From Clostridia bacterium (GTDB taxonomy: Bacteria > Bacillota > Clostridia > Peptostreptococcales > Anaerovoracaceae): a stretch of DNA of 43,526 nt. The position numbers were made by a program, and so were the translations under genes. How positions within the stretch are numbered: position 1 is the stretch's first letter; each line of letters starts with the position of its first letter. The notes beneath the pieces were generated by a model. It was not told where the DNA came from and made no database searches. It saw only the letters and a program-made list of their open reading frames with translations. This document shows, piece by piece, positions 1 through 6,336 of the stretch. The stretch is from the NCBI GenBank assembly GCA_910575405.1, contig CAJTER010000035.1, forward strand, positions 1-43,526, written 5' to 3'.

Positions 1-83
1 CTTCCTCCCATGATAAAACGGCAGCGATACTATGATTCCCTGAAAGAAGCAGCATAGGATACAAAATCCTTGAGGAAAATGTG

Positions 84-197
84 TCAACTAATCTTGACAA
101 AATCAGCCTCAGCCGTTTTTACGTCCGTTTGGATATATAGCCTTACGGTATCAATTCCGACTATCTCACCGCCGATTTTAGCGCCCTCAACAATCAT
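84..197 (-). CDS. phage microprotein, 37 aa
   Basis: A 37-codon frame begins at an ATG that overlaps the stop of the upstream HNH-like gene as ATGA, which indicates translational coupling. The product is soluble and mildly acidic, begins MIVEGAKIGGEIVGIDTV, and has no cysteine pairs or membrane segment. I do not recognise the family. It is the last gene of the leftward phage early operon that I can see. Another ribosome-binding-like GGGAGGAAG lies at the window edge, so the operon probably continues past position 1. The evidence for a real gene is the overlap and the continuous coding direction. Confidence 0.5.
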   Translation of the reverse strand: MIVEGAKIGGEIVGIDTVRLYIQTDVKTAEADFVKIS

Positions 198-487
198 AGG
201 TAATTCCTGTCAAAGATGCGCATGAAGTCTTCCCGGTTCCCGTGGACTTCCTCAAACGCTTCTTGCCCTTTCCGGTGTAGTGCGTCCTGTAAGGCCTCGG
301 CGTGCTCTCCTTCATGCACCTGCTTATGGCAGCGCGTTGGTGTGAAGTCATTGCAGAGCCACACCGTCAAGCCGTACTTTTCAGACAGCGGCCTGTGCTT
401 CCGCCCCATAAAAACGTGGTGTTTATCAAGCCCCTGAGTTCTGCCGCAGAGATAGCATTTCTTTTCTGTCTGCATGATGGATTTCAT
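194..487 (-). CDS. small phage HNH-like / zinc-binding protein
   Basis: The 97-residue product has a CYLC pair near residue 11, then DKHHVFMG and a later CHKQVHEG. This C-x2-C / HH / C-H pattern is that of compact HNH-like or RecA-dependent-nuclease-like phage proteins that follow recombination genes. The start ATG overlaps the stop of the exonuclease gene by four bases (ATGA). Its place directly after an exonuclease and an annealing protein suggests a role in phage recombination or DNA processing. Nuclease activity is inferred from the metal-ligand pattern only; it could be a structural zinc protein. Confidence 0.7.
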   Translation of the reverse strand: MKSIMQTEKKCYLCGRTQGLDKHHVFMGRKHRPLSEKYGLTVWLCNDFTPTRCHKQVHEGEHAEALQDALHRKGQEAFEEVHGNREDFMRIFDRNYL

Positions 488-1038
488 GTCGGTATCCTCC
501 CCTTCCTCAGTGCCCGGCAGAGTTCTTTCAGCCGGGGTAAATATTCGTTCTGTATCCAGTCTTTGTCGTATTCCACCGGGTGGAAATGAATGCGCTTATC
601 ATCGACCGGAAGGAAGTAGTTGTCGTATTCCTCCCGAATCAGGCCATATTCTACGATGTAAAGCTTGTCCGTTTTCATAGCGTACATTTCCACCTGGGCC
701 TGCCGCCAATATGGTTTTGCGACGGTAAACTCATTATCAAAGTCATGGGTTTTCACTTCATAGATGGTGCCGTCCAAATCCCCATCGTAATTGACCCGAA
801 GCCGGTACTTCTCAATGGTAATCTGATGGTCCTTTCGGATTTTGGGATTGACGGTATCCAGAATCTTGTGCTCCCATGCGGTACCGGCTCTCATGGCTTT
901 ATTAACAAAGGTGCTTTCATGCAATCCCAGCTTCTCATTCCACCAGTTCAGCCACGTCTTTGATTTACGATTTTTCGCCACAACATTCGAGCTGTCACTA
1001 GCGCCAAACCAACCGCTCCGGTCATGATTCGTGATCAT
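484..1038 (-). CDS. phage PD-(D/E)XK exonuclease, YqaJ/lambda Exo-like
   Basis: The 184-residue product carries the PD-(D/E)XK core: a helix with AWEHKILD around residue 55, then YDGDLDGTIYEVKTH around residues 84-98, giving the D...E-x-K metal site. It is short for lambda exonuclease or YqaJ (usually 200-320 aa) but keeps the catalytic centre. It is coupled (ATGA) to the upstream single-strand annealing protein. Exonuclease plus annealing protein is the classic phage recombination pair: the nuclease resects double-stranded ends and the partner anneals the strand. It acts in the cytoplasm on replicating phage DNA. Confidence 0.8.
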   Translation of the reverse strand: MITNHDRSGWFGASDSSNVVAKNRKSKTWLNWWNEKLGLHESTFVNKAMRAGTAWEHKILDTVNPKIRKDHQITIEKYRLRVNYDGDLDGTIYEVKTHDFDNEFTVAKPYWRQAQVEMYAMKTDKLYIVEYGLIREEYDNYFLPVDDKRIHFHPVEYDKDWIQNEYLPRLKELCRALRKGRIPT

Positions 1039-1703
1039 TTCTGCACCTTAATCTGATCCAGCATACCCTCAAAGTTGTATAGTTTTGTGTAGTACCGCAT
1101 AAATTGCCGCACATCGTCCTCTTCCTGCAGGCCGGTCTGTTCTACAATCTGCTGCAAACTCAGCTCATTCCCAAGCAGCTTGGTGACCTTCTGTTCCACC
1201 CGCTCTTTGATTTTCAGGATATTGTGGAAGTACAAATCATCATCGTTTCCATGCTGAACGGTTTCATCTTCGCTGACCCAAAGGCCAAAGCCCAGTCCGG
1301 TACGGATTGCAACCCCTTTTACAAAGGCTCTCGCCTGTGCGTTGGAAAGTCTCAGTTGATTTACATTGTCTTCCCGGACGACATACATTCCATTCAGCAG
1401 CGGATAATTCTGGATGAATTCCAAATCATCAATCACAATCTTCACCCGCACTTCAAAGCAGCGGTTTCGGTTTCCTTTGCTGTCTGTGAATGGTTCTGTT
1501 GTCATGAAAAGAGAAGAGCCATTTGCATTGAGAAGCGGCTCATAATAGACCGTCTCAGCTCCGTTCTCATGAAGCAGGTCTTTACACTTTGCCCAGTTCA
1601 GATAAGGAACCATCTTCTTTTTCCCTCTCTCGTCTTTGGTTTCTCGTTTGTCGCAGTACGGCAGTACATCAATCTGCCGCAACTCTTTATATGGTTTTAA
1701 CAT
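1035..1703 (-). CDS. single-strand DNA annealing protein, Sak/DUF1071 family
   Basis: The 222-residue product fits the DUF1071/Sak group of phage annealing proteins. It has an N-terminal PYLNWAKCKDLL segment, a central LNANGSSLFMTTEPFTDSKG strand region, and the hallmark VKGVAIRTGLGFGLWVSEDE near residues 130-150. These proteins form rings that anneal complementary single strands. The start has a good AAGGAGA ribosome binding site and lies within the end of the preceding small gene. The exonuclease gene is directly coupled downstream, so the two form a recombination module. Family assignment is from motif recognition, not a search. Confidence 0.78.
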   Translation of the reverse strand: MLKPYKELRQIDVLPYCDKRETKDERGKKKMVPYLNWAKCKDLLHENGAETVYYEPLLNANGSSLFMTTEPFTDSKGNRNRCFEVRVKIVIDDLEFIQNYPLLNGMYVVREDNVNQLRLSNAQARAFVKGVAIRTGLGFGLWVSEDETVQHGNDDDLYFHNILKIKERVEQKVTKLLGNELSLQQIVEQTGLQEEDDVRQFMRYYTKLYNFEGMLDQIKVQK

Positions 1704-1962
1704 TGCGTCTCTCCTTAAATTCCTCGGTATGTTCCAGCCAGTAGCAAATGGCCTGCTCAGCTTCCTCTTCTGTAAGTCCAGTATGAATCAGCAGCTTCAC
1801 CGAATTCTGCATGGCTAAGTCCAGCATATCCAGACATACCTTGCAGTACACCTGACCGGGTTCTGCCACAGCCCCGCAGTCACAGAGAGTTGGCGGCTCA
1901 TGATTCGTATATCTTGCAGCAGCCGATTCTTCGGCTACTGCATTTGCGTCATAGTAGTTCAA
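1687..1962 (-). CDS. small phage protein with two CxC/CxxC clusters
   Basis: The 91-residue product has LCDCGAV and YCKVCLDML clusters at residues 26-43, spaced like a zinc ribbon or knuckle, followed by a helical tail with EEEAEQAICYWLEHTEEF. The start lies inside the end of the HTH gene before it and the stop lies inside the start of the annealing gene, so all three are tightly packed. The function is unknown. A zinc-stabilised accessory protein of the recombination module is the simplest reading. Confidence 0.6.
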   Translation of the reverse strand: MNYYDANAVAEESAAARYTNHEPPTLCDCGAVAEPGQVYCKVCLDMLDLAMQNSVKLLIHTGLTEEEAEQAICYWLEHTEEFKERRNVKTI

Positions 1963-2260
1963 ACATACTCACCTGCCTTTTATCGGTTTCTTCATCCATA
2001 TTCCTTGCCCGGCGGAAGATGGTAGTTGCCTTTGCCACATAGTCCCGCCGGAACCGTTCATATTCTTCCTGCGTTTTGGCAATCCAGTAACCTTTGTCTG
2101 TGTTCTGTCCGCACACCCTCACGCCCTGTTCCCGCAGATCTTCGATCATTTTTCTTGCGGAGCGGTCTGAGACGCGGAAGGTGTGCATAATAGTTTCTCT
2201 GGTTACAGGCTTGTCTTGACTGGCTTCTGCCAGCATTTTCTTTAAAATTTCGTCTCGCAT
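1949..2260 (-). CDS. small winged-helix DNA-binding phage protein
   Basis: The 103-residue product has an N-terminal helix-turn-helix pattern: KPVTRETIMHTFRVSDRSAR followed by KMIEDLREQGVRV and a wing-like DKGYWIAKTQEEYERF. This is the HTH_11 style seen in small phage regulators or replication-loading accessory proteins. The start has an AAGGGGA site. It lies at the head of the annealing-exonuclease block, so it may regulate that block or take part in replication. The DNA-binding fold is a moderately safe reading; the target is unknown. Confidence 0.55.
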   Translation of the reverse strand: MRDEILKKMLAEASQDKPVTRETIMHTFRVSDRSARKMIEDLREQGVRVCGQNTDKGYWIAKTQEEYERFRRDYVAKATTIFRRARNMDEETDKRQVSMFELL

Positions 2261-2287
2261 TTGACAAATCCCCTTTTTTCAGTTATC

Positions 2288-2497
2288 CTATTCTTGATTT
2301 TCACTGTGTGCCGTTTCTGGGTTGCCGCCCTCGGCACACTTTTCAATTCTGACCATAAATTCTTTTTCGTCTGCATCGTCTTCATCGCACGGGATGTAAG
2401 AATCCAAGGCTTCAAACATAAAGTCTTTCAGTCTGTCTTCATCGCGGAACAGAAAGTGCATTTCTGTATACCCTTTTATCAATATCAACTTATACAT
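2288..2497 (-). CDS. small acidic phage protein, 69 aa
   Basis: I place the start at the ATG giving MYKLILIKGYTEMHFLFRDE, because AGAGGAAAAAG sits just upstream. A longer open frame to 2602 would run through another small gene. The product has a short beta-like N-terminus, then a strongly acidic stretch with CDEDDADEKEF. The function is unknown. The start overlaps the end of the upstream zinc-ribbon microgene by eight bases, which suggests coupling. Confidence 0.55.
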   Translation of the reverse strand: MYKLILIKGYTEMHFLFRDEDRLKDFMFEALDSYIPCDEDDADEKEFMVRIEKCAEGGNPETAHSENQE

Positions 2498-2633
2498 TCT
2501 TTTTCCTCTCTTCCTGACATGCCTTTGTCGGCCATGTCTGTAATTGTCCGCAGTGTTCGCAGAATAGCCATATCCGCCCCTGCCACTGCATCGGCTTTCC
2601 ACATTTGTTACATGGTGCGGTCTGTTTGTTCAT
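2490..2633 (-). CDS. zinc-ribbon microprotein, 47 aa
   Basis: The frame reads MNKQTAPCNKCGKPMQWQGR and then IWLFCEHCGQLQTWPTKACQ. Two CxxC pairs at residues 8-11 and 25-28 make a textbook minimal zinc ribbon. It is followed by a basic tail, and its stop overlaps the start of the acidic small gene. A ribosome binding site is not obvious because the upstream sequence reads AAGGAAAAA. The regular cysteine spacing makes chance unlikely. Similar stand-alone ribbons in phage early regions bind nucleic acid or host proteins; the partner here is unknown. Confidence 0.55.
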   Translation of the reverse strand: MNKQTAPCNKCGKPMQWQGRIWLFCEHCGQLQTWPTKACQEERKKNV

Positions 2634-2644
2634 TTTTTCCTTTG

Positions 2645-2839
2645 CTACTGCTCTAACACTTGAAAATGCGCTTTTATTTCGACCAGATCGTGACAGCAGT
2701 CACCGCCCGGATATCGGTAGATTCCCATGTAATCTCCGTCAAATAAAAGTTGACAGTCTACAAGTATGGCTGGATATCCACCATTACCGATAATCTTTAA
2801 CGGGTAACCGTCTTTTCTCATTTCTTCAACTGACTTCAT
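2645..2839 (-). CDS. small phage protein, 64 aa
   Basis: The chosen start gives MKSVEEMRKDGYPLKIIGNG and has GAGGAAAGGAAAAGA just upstream. An in-frame ATG at 2863 overlaps the previous microgene as ATGA and could also be used. The product has a helix, a GNGGYPAILVDCQLLFDGDY beta segment and a C-terminal GGDCCHDLVEIKAHF. The function is unknown. It resembles small conserved proteins of Firmicutes phage early operons that follow a KSVEE-LR-GYPLK pattern. Confidence 0.55.
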   Translation of the reverse strand: MKSVEEMRKDGYPLKIIGNGGYPAILVDCQLLFDGDYMGIYRYPGGDCCHDLVEIKAHFQVLEQ

Positions 2840-2859
2840 TTCTTTTCCTTTCCTCTGCC

Positions 2860-2928
2860 TCATTCAGGCGGTTCACAACAGCCGTAAAGTGCAATGATTA
2901 TAATTACGACCGCTAATAAGATTTTCAT
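2860..2928 (-). CDS. candidate 22-aa hydrophobic peptide
   Basis: The frame encodes MKILLAVVIIIIALYGCCEP and two further residues. The start overlaps the upstream stop as ATGA, and its own stop overlaps another ATG as ATGA, giving a chain of coupled starts. The sequence is a single membrane segment ending in a Cys-Cys pair, like a very short lipoprotein signal or membrane microprotein. It is too small for most gene callers. Expression is unproven; the coupled overlaps are the main support. Confidence 0.4.
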   Translation of the reverse strand: MKILLAVVIIIIALYGCCEPPE

Positions 2929-3191
2929 TCTCTCTTTTCCCCCTCAGGGAATACCAGGTATTTCAGCATCCTCTTTAGCTGATTTGTGAACTCTTCCAAA
3001 ACACCCATTTTTTCTTTTAATTCAGTGACTTTACCCTCCATGAACTCGAAATCTTCATCCTCTTCCATGCCATGCAATCTGAGCATATTACAACTATGCT
3101 CAGCCCTGGTGCAACGCACCATTGCATCTGTATACAATTCCCCCAATTCATGAAGTGCTGTTAATAATGCTTTCTCAAGATCTATTTGCAT
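2925..3191 (-). CDS. small coiled-coil phage protein, 88 aa
   Basis: The product is mainly helical: LEKALLTALHELGELYTDAM followed by charged heptad-like repeats (FEFMEGKVTELKEKMGVLEE) typical of a short coiled coil. There is no catalytic motif. The start has GGAAAGAGG upstream and lies within the end of the PC4-like gene. The function is unknown; an oligomerising accessory protein is a guess. Confidence 0.5.
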   Translation of the reverse strand: MQIDLEKALLTALHELGELYTDAMVRCTRAEHSCNMLRLHGMEEDEDFEFMEGKVTELKEKMGVLEEFTNQLKRMLKYLVFPEGEKRE

Positions 3192-3415
3192 TTCCTCTTT
3201 CCTTTCAGCAGTTCAAAGAGCTTGTCCATTTCATCGGGATGTAAGGTTATTCCTCTTGAAAAATGTTCATGCTCTGGATCCCAGTCCCGAATATCGTATT
3301 TTGCCGGATTCCCATTCCAGGACACAAGGTTCAATTCTTTGTTCCATCCTGTGGGATATGGCTTAATTACGCCGATATGCTCCTTGATTTCAAATCTAAA
3401 CTTTTCTTCGTGCAT
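3182..3415 (-). CDS. PC4/YdbC-like ssDNA-binding protein
   Basis: The 77-residue product contains the characteristic FEIKEHIGVI, YPTGWNKELNLVSWNG and YDIRDWDPEHEHFSRGITLH blocks of the bacterial YdbC group of PC4-like proteins. These form whirly-like dimers that bind single-stranded DNA. In phages and mobile elements they travel with replication and recombination genes, which matches the neighbours here. The length is the usual one for the family (about 70-80 aa). The start has GAAAGGA upstream. Confidence 0.82.
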   Translation of the reverse strand: MHEEKFRFEIKEHIGVIKPYPTGWNKELNLVSWNGNPAKYDIRDWDPEHEHFSRGITLHPDEMDKLFELLKGKRKCK

Positions 3416-3436
3416 CTTTTTTTCCTTTCTTGTGTT

Positions 3437-3622
3437 TCAGTACAGTTCTGCGGCTTCTGCCTCCGCACAAACGGTTTCATTGCCCATCGTTGCCATCTGA
3501 AACATTTTAATGAGCATCTGGTAAGCTGTTTCTGCACCATATTTCTCTGTCAAATCAATGCGTAGTCCGGCTATTGCCATTCCTACATCTGCCAGAGTTT
3601 CCATGAATTCCTTATCATTCAT
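3437..3622 (-). CDS. small helical phage protein, 61 aa
   Basis: The product from MNDKEFMETLADVGMAIAGL onward is helical and acidic, with no recognisable motif. A GTG at 3637 is an alternative start with GGGGAG upstream; it would overlap the preceding microprotein. I chose the ATG because the GTG extension overlaps another frame. The function is unknown. Confidence 0.45.
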   Translation of the reverse strand: MNDKEFMETLADVGMAIAGLRIDLTEKYGAETAYQMLIKMFQMATMGNETVCAEAEAAELY

Positions 3623-3624
3623 TC

Positions 3625-3717
3625 CTAAATCCCCCACGGGTGCAGCTCCCCACTCAGCCAGTACTTACAGAAGACGGCAAGGGCTACTATCACCAGCAGG
3701 ACTTTAACTTTCCTCAT
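3625..3717 (-). CDS. candidate 30-aa membrane microprotein
   Basis: The frame MRKVKVLLVIVALAVFCKYW plus ten further residues is a basic N-terminus followed by one membrane segment and a short outside tail. Its start overlaps the stop of the upstream gene as ATGA. It is a second very short membrane peptide in this operon, like the one at 2860-2928. Its role is unknown; lysis timing or membrane exclusion would be speculation. Confidence 0.42.
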   Translation of the reverse strand: MRKVKVLLVIVALAVFCKYWLSGELHPWGI

Positions 3718-3926
3718 TGCCTTTTCACCTCCATAATTCTCTGGGCTACCTCTGGGATGAAATACTTGGTTCCCTTTTCTTCCCCAGGGATCTTGTCCAG
3801 CCCTCTTATCAAGGTTCCGGCAAATTCTTTGCTTTTGCCTAAATGCTTTGCAAGAGCGTTTACGCTTATGTAGCTTGCTCCGCCGACAAAGGACTTCATT
3901 TCCCGGATAACTGCCTGTTTTTCCAT
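3714..3926 (-). CDS. small HTH-like phage protein, 70 aa
   Basis: The start at the internal ATG is set by a near-perfect GAGGAGGTG seven bases upstream; the longer GTG frame begins inside that site. The product has SYISVNALAKHLGKSKEFAG, a helix-turn-helix-like segment, then a KGTKYFIPEVAQRIM strand-helix, similar to excisionase or winged-helix accessory proteins. It is the first gene of the main leftward early operon. A role in control or excision is plausible but unproven. Confidence 0.6.
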   Translation of the reverse strand: MEKQAVIREMKSFVGGASYISVNALAKHLGKSKEFAGTLIRGLDKIPGEEKGTKYFIPEVAQRIMEVKRQ

Positions 3927-3967
3927 CTGGCTCACCTCCTCTCAATTTCCATAGTTTTACTTTTTGT

Positions 3968-3998
3968 TGTCCTTTCCTGTCGTATTATGGTAGAATGT
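3968..3998 (+). promoter_or_regulatory. weak candidate promoter for the rightward membrane gene
   Basis: TTGTTGTCC is followed about 18 bases later by TAGAAT, just ahead of the AAAGGA site of the gene at 4021. It is the only rightward promoter-like pair in the gap. The match is moderate. Confidence 0.3.
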
Positions 3999-4020
3999 AG
4001 GGGAAAGGACGGTGATTTTT

Positions 4021-4440
4021 ATGACTACAACGGATGTAACACTAATCGTAGCTCTCATAGCCGCTATAGCTGCTATTATTGCTCCGCTTATAACCACTCT
4101 GCTTACAACACATAGCGCATACAAATTGAAAACTATTGACCTGCTCTTTAATGCGAAACTTGATGCCTATAAGCAGTTTGCAAATATTGCATTTTCTGTC
4201 AAGGAAGATTTGCTTCCTGACAATCTGGAAGAGTTGCATAAAGCGTGGTCTTACGCAAGTTTATTTAGTGCCCCTGATACCAGACGCAAACTTAATCAAT
4301 ATTACAAACGTCTATTGAATAGTACTGATACCGATGCAGATCTCAGCGAATTTAGCATTTCTCTCGTTGATGTTATAGACGCTATGCAGACAGAGTTATA
4401 TCATTTTAGAAAGTATTATAAAAAGCGAAACAACTCCTAA
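4021..4440 (+). CDS. phage single-pass membrane protein, 139 aa
   Basis: The product begins MTTTDVTLIVALIAAIAAII, one strong N-terminal membrane segment of about 25 residues. A cytoplasmic-looking helical domain with many Lys, Asp and Tyr follows. Similar small anchored proteins are common near the repressor region of Clostridia phages, and some are suspected of superinfection control, but no function is established. The ATG is preferred over a GTG nine bases earlier because AAAGGA is then at a workable distance. It is transcribed against the surrounding early genes and its 3' end overlaps the microgene at 4396-4542. Confidence 0.6.
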   Translation: MTTTDVTLIVALIAAIAAIIAPLITTLLTTHSAYKLKTIDLLFNAKLDAYKQFANIAFSVKEDLLPDNLEELHKAWSYASLFSAPDTRRKLNQYYKRLLNSTDTDADLSEFSISLVDVIDAMQTELYHFRKYYKKRNNS

Positions 4441-4542
4441 AATTTGCCCACACGCTGCTATTACTGGGCTGCATTTCACAATCCCTGTAATTGATATTGC
4501 TAATGCGATAAGCGCCAGAACAAGTATTAATATATCCGGCAT
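4396..4542 (-). CDS. two-helix membrane microprotein, 48 aa
   Basis: A perfect AAAGGAGGG precedes an ATG that opens MPDILILVLALIALAISITG, then a short KCSP turn and a second hydrophobic segment (AACGQILGVVSLFIILSK). The hairpin-like two-pass layout resembles holin-like or immunity microproteins. It follows the Cro-like gene in the same direction, so it is probably cotranscribed from the leftward promoter. Its 3' end overlaps the 3' end of the rightward gene at 4021-4440 by 45 bases, a true convergent overlap. The function is unknown. Confidence 0.6.
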   Translation of the reverse strand: MPDILILVLALIALAISITGIVKCSPVIAACGQILGVVSLFIILSKMI

Positions 4543-4575
4543 TTCTTCCCTCCTTTCTTTAGCTTGACTTTTTCG

Positions 4576-4785
4576 TCAACCATTTTTCACTCCCACAGCT
4601 CCTGCAAGCAAATAGTCAATACCCACGTCAAAAACTTTTGACATTTTAAGAAGAGCGGAGCTCGGAACATCGGTTTCTTCGTTAATCCAGTTGTAATAAG
4701 TTTTAGTAGAAACTCCTAATTCTTTAGCCAAATCTTCTTTTGTCAGTCTGTTTCTTACTCTCTCTGCTTCAATACTGCTGAGCAT
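4576..4785 (-). CDS. Cro-like XRE-family repressor
   Basis: The 69-residue product is a single HTH_3 domain: RVRNRLTKEDLAKELGVSTK then TYYNWINEETDVPSSALLKM and VFDVGIDYLL. It has a GAAAGGAGGG site. It diverges from the CI-like gene across a shared operator region, the standard Cro/CI arrangement of a lysis-lysogeny switch. Cro would repress the CI promoter and allow leftward early expression. Confidence 0.8.
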   Translation of the reverse strand: MLSSIEAERVRNRLTKEDLAKELGVSTKTYYNWINEETDVPSSALLKMSKVFDVGIDYLLAGAVGVKNG

Positions 4786-4800
4786 TTCTTCCCTCCTTTC

Positions 4801-4888
4801 TACTCAAAATGAGCATTTTCAAGTTTATATTATACCCGTTTTGAGCTTTTGTCAATATGGTTTCGTAAAATAATGCCCATTTTGAGCA
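4801..4888. promoter_or_regulatory. three phased operators of the Cro/CI switch
   Basis: Three copies of a 15-base near-palindrome, consensus TGCTCA-TTT-TGAGCA, lie between the divergent regulators. They are TACTCAAAATGAGCA at 4801-4815, TACCCGTTTTGAGCT at 4833-4847 and TGCCCATTTTGAGCA at 4874-4888. Their centres are 32 and 41 bases apart, close to three and four helical turns. The middle site sits in the spacer of the leftward promoter and the right site abuts the -35 of the rightward promoter. This placement lets bound CI or Cro exclude polymerase from either side. Confidence 0.75.
4829..4855 (-). promoter_or_regulatory. leftward early promoter (cro side)
   Basis: Read on the minus strand, TTGACA (4850-4855) and TATAAT (4829-4834) are separated by 15 bases, slightly short of the optimum. 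Operator 2 fills the spacer, so occupancy should block this promoter directly. Confidence 0.6.
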
Positions 4889-4896
4889 TTATTTTA

Positions 4897-4925
4897 TTGA
4901 CAGCTCGTAATATATTTCATATAAT
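4897..4925 (+). promoter_or_regulatory. consensus promoter for the CI-like gene
   Basis: TTGACA at 4897-4902 and TATAAT at 4920-4925 are separated by exactly 17 bases, a perfect sigma-A consensus. Operator 3 ends eight bases before the -35. An AAAGGAGG site follows and leads into the CI-like gene. Confidence 0.85.
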
Positions 4926-4948
4926 GCTCTTAAAGGAGGTGCTCGCAC

Positions 4949-5689
4949 ATGACTTTTGGAGAGCGACTAACAGAACTTAGAAAAGAAAATGGATATACCA
5001 CAAGAAATGAATTCGCCGACAGGCTCAAAATACCAAGTACAACCTTGCGTAATTATGAAACAGATGCAAGAGAACCAGGTCACACTTTTTTAAAACAAAT
5101 TTCAGAGATGTTTAATGTATCTGTTGACTATCTGCTATGCCTTACAGATGATAAAGAAAAAGTATCGTCTTATCAATTAAAAAGCTCTGAATATGAACAC
5201 ATTCAGAAATACCGCGCACTTGACACCTATGGACACAAAGCAGTGGATTCAATACTGGATATAGAATATGATCGCTGCCAGCTCAAAGAGAACCGCCCCG
5301 ACATCACTATCGCCCAGCAGGATATGAGAGTTATCCGCTACTATCAGCGTATGGCCTCAGCCGGAACCGGACAAGTAGTCTTTGAGGATATGCCCACGGA
5401 ACGAATCCAAATACCCGATATACCAGAATATCGCTGCGTCTCCTATGCAATCGGGGTAAACGGGGACAGTATGGAACCCTTCTATTATGATGGTGACATT
5501 CTTCTGGTCGAAACTACCCTCCAAATAGAAGTTGGTGAAATCGGGATCTTCATTGTTGATGGGGAAGCCTTTGTGAAGCAGCTGGGAGAAGGAAAACTTA
5601 TATCCCTGAACGAAAAATATAAAGACATCCCGCTGACTGAATACTCCAACTGCATGGGCAGAGTCGTTGGGAAGCTAGAGGTGCAGTAA
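4949..5689 (+). CDS. CI/LexA-like phage repressor with S24 peptidase domain
   Basis: The 246-residue product has an N-terminal HTH_3 domain (residues 1-65, FGERLTELRKENGYTTRNEF onward), a linker, and a C-terminal S24 domain. The S24 part shows the catalytic serine in GVNGDSMEPF (about residue 176), the lysine in VDGEAFVKQL (about 210), and a candidate Ala-Gly cleavage site in MASAGTGQ. It maintains lysogeny and is expected to self-cleave with RecA after DNA damage. It is driven by a consensus promoter next to an operator, and a toxin-antitoxin pair follows directly. Confidence 0.88.
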   Translation: MTFGERLTELRKENGYTTRNEFADRLKIPSTTLRNYETDAREPGHTFLKQISEMFNVSVDYLLCLTDDKEKVSSYQLKSSEYEHIQKYRALDTYGHKAVDSILDIEYDRCQLKENRPDITIAQQDMRVIRYYQRMASAGTGQVVFEDMPTERIQIPDIPEYRCVSYAIGVNGDSMEPFYYDGDILLVETTLQIEVGEIGIFIVDGEAFVKQLGEGKLISLNEKYKDIPLTEYSNCMGRVVGKLEVQ

Positions 5690-5690
5690 T

Positions 5691-5933
5691 ATGTTGCAAA
5701 TTGTATATTCTAAAAAAGCCGAAAAGTTTTTAAAGAAACAGGATAGGCCAACTCAACAGCGCATTATGGAAGCTATTTCTAAACTTCCGGCATCTGGTGA
5801 CATCAGAAAACTACAAGGTGCTGCAGGCTATCGCTTACGTGTTGGTAACTTTCGTGTACTTTTCGATGTGAACGGTTTAATTATTGATATTATTGACATT
5901 GGGAATCGTGGACAGATATATAAAGGAGTGTAG
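5691..5933 (+). CDS. RelE/ParE-family toxin
   Basis: The 80-residue product has the RelE fold pattern: LQIVYSKKAEKFLKKQDRPT, then KLQGAAGYRLRVGNFRVLFD and a C-terminal IDIGNRGQIYKGV. The conserved basic residues of the RNase site are present (YRLRVGNFR and R in NRGQ). The start is one base after the repressor stop, so it is probably cotranscribed with the lysogeny repressor. The toxin precedes the antitoxin, the less common order. It likely stabilises the prophage or acts against competing phages. Confidence 0.82.
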   Translation: MLQIVYSKKAEKFLKKQDRPTQQRIMEAISKLPASGDIRKLQGAAGYRLRVGNFRVLFDVNGLIIDIIDIGNRGQIYKGV

Positions 5934-5937
5934 AATT

Positions 5938-6162
5938 ATGTTAAATGTTAAAGAGCGTATCGTTGGTGCCGTTACAATTATGAGTAATGAAGATGCCGAA
6001 AAAGTGTGGAATATGATTCAAGCGACTTTTGCACTTGCAAATGCAGAAGAAGTAGAACCAGAAGACGAGGAATTACTGGCCTTGAAAGCTTATCATAATG
6101 GCGATCCTGAATATGCCCCGTCTGTCTCACATGAGGAACTGATAAAAGAACTGGGACTATAA
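5938..6162 (+). CDS. antitoxin partner of the RelE-like toxin
   Basis: An AAAGGAG lies at a good distance from the ATG, four bases after the toxin stop. The 74-residue product is acidic and helical (MLNVKERIVGAVTIMSNEDA, then EEVEPEDEELLALKAYHNGD), the usual profile of a small antitoxin tail that wraps a RelE toxin. No clear ribbon-helix-helix is visible, so promoter control may be left to the CI system. The assignment rests mainly on position and charge. Confidence 0.7.
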   Translation: MLNVKERIVGAVTIMSNEDAEKVWNMIQATFALANAEEVEPEDEELLALKAYHNGDPEYAPSVSHEELIKELGL

Positions 6163-6206
6163 GGCCTACCTGCTAATTTCAAGCAGGACCATAACTTTCA
6201 AAAAAA

Positions 6207-6295
6207 GAACCGCCCCTGTTGGCGCAAGGACGGTTCAGGCTACTTGGTACAGCCTTCTGTAGCAAGATAATTGTACCATTGTAGCCGACTTTTTT
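6207..6295 (+). terminator. double hairpin with T-run after the toxin-antitoxin pair
   Basis: The first hairpin pairs GAACCG (6207-6212) with CGGTTC (6231-6236). The second pairs GGCTACTTGGTACA (6238-6251) with TGTACCATTGTAGCC (6272-6286) and runs into GACTTTTTT. It ends the repressor/toxin transcript and lies in the leader of the integrase, so it may also attenuate integrase expression. Similar paired hairpins are common in front of integrase genes of Clostridia elements. Confidence 0.6.
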
Positions 6296-6336
6296 CAAGA
6301 GCGGTATTTTTTATACCCAAAAAGGAGGATACAGAA

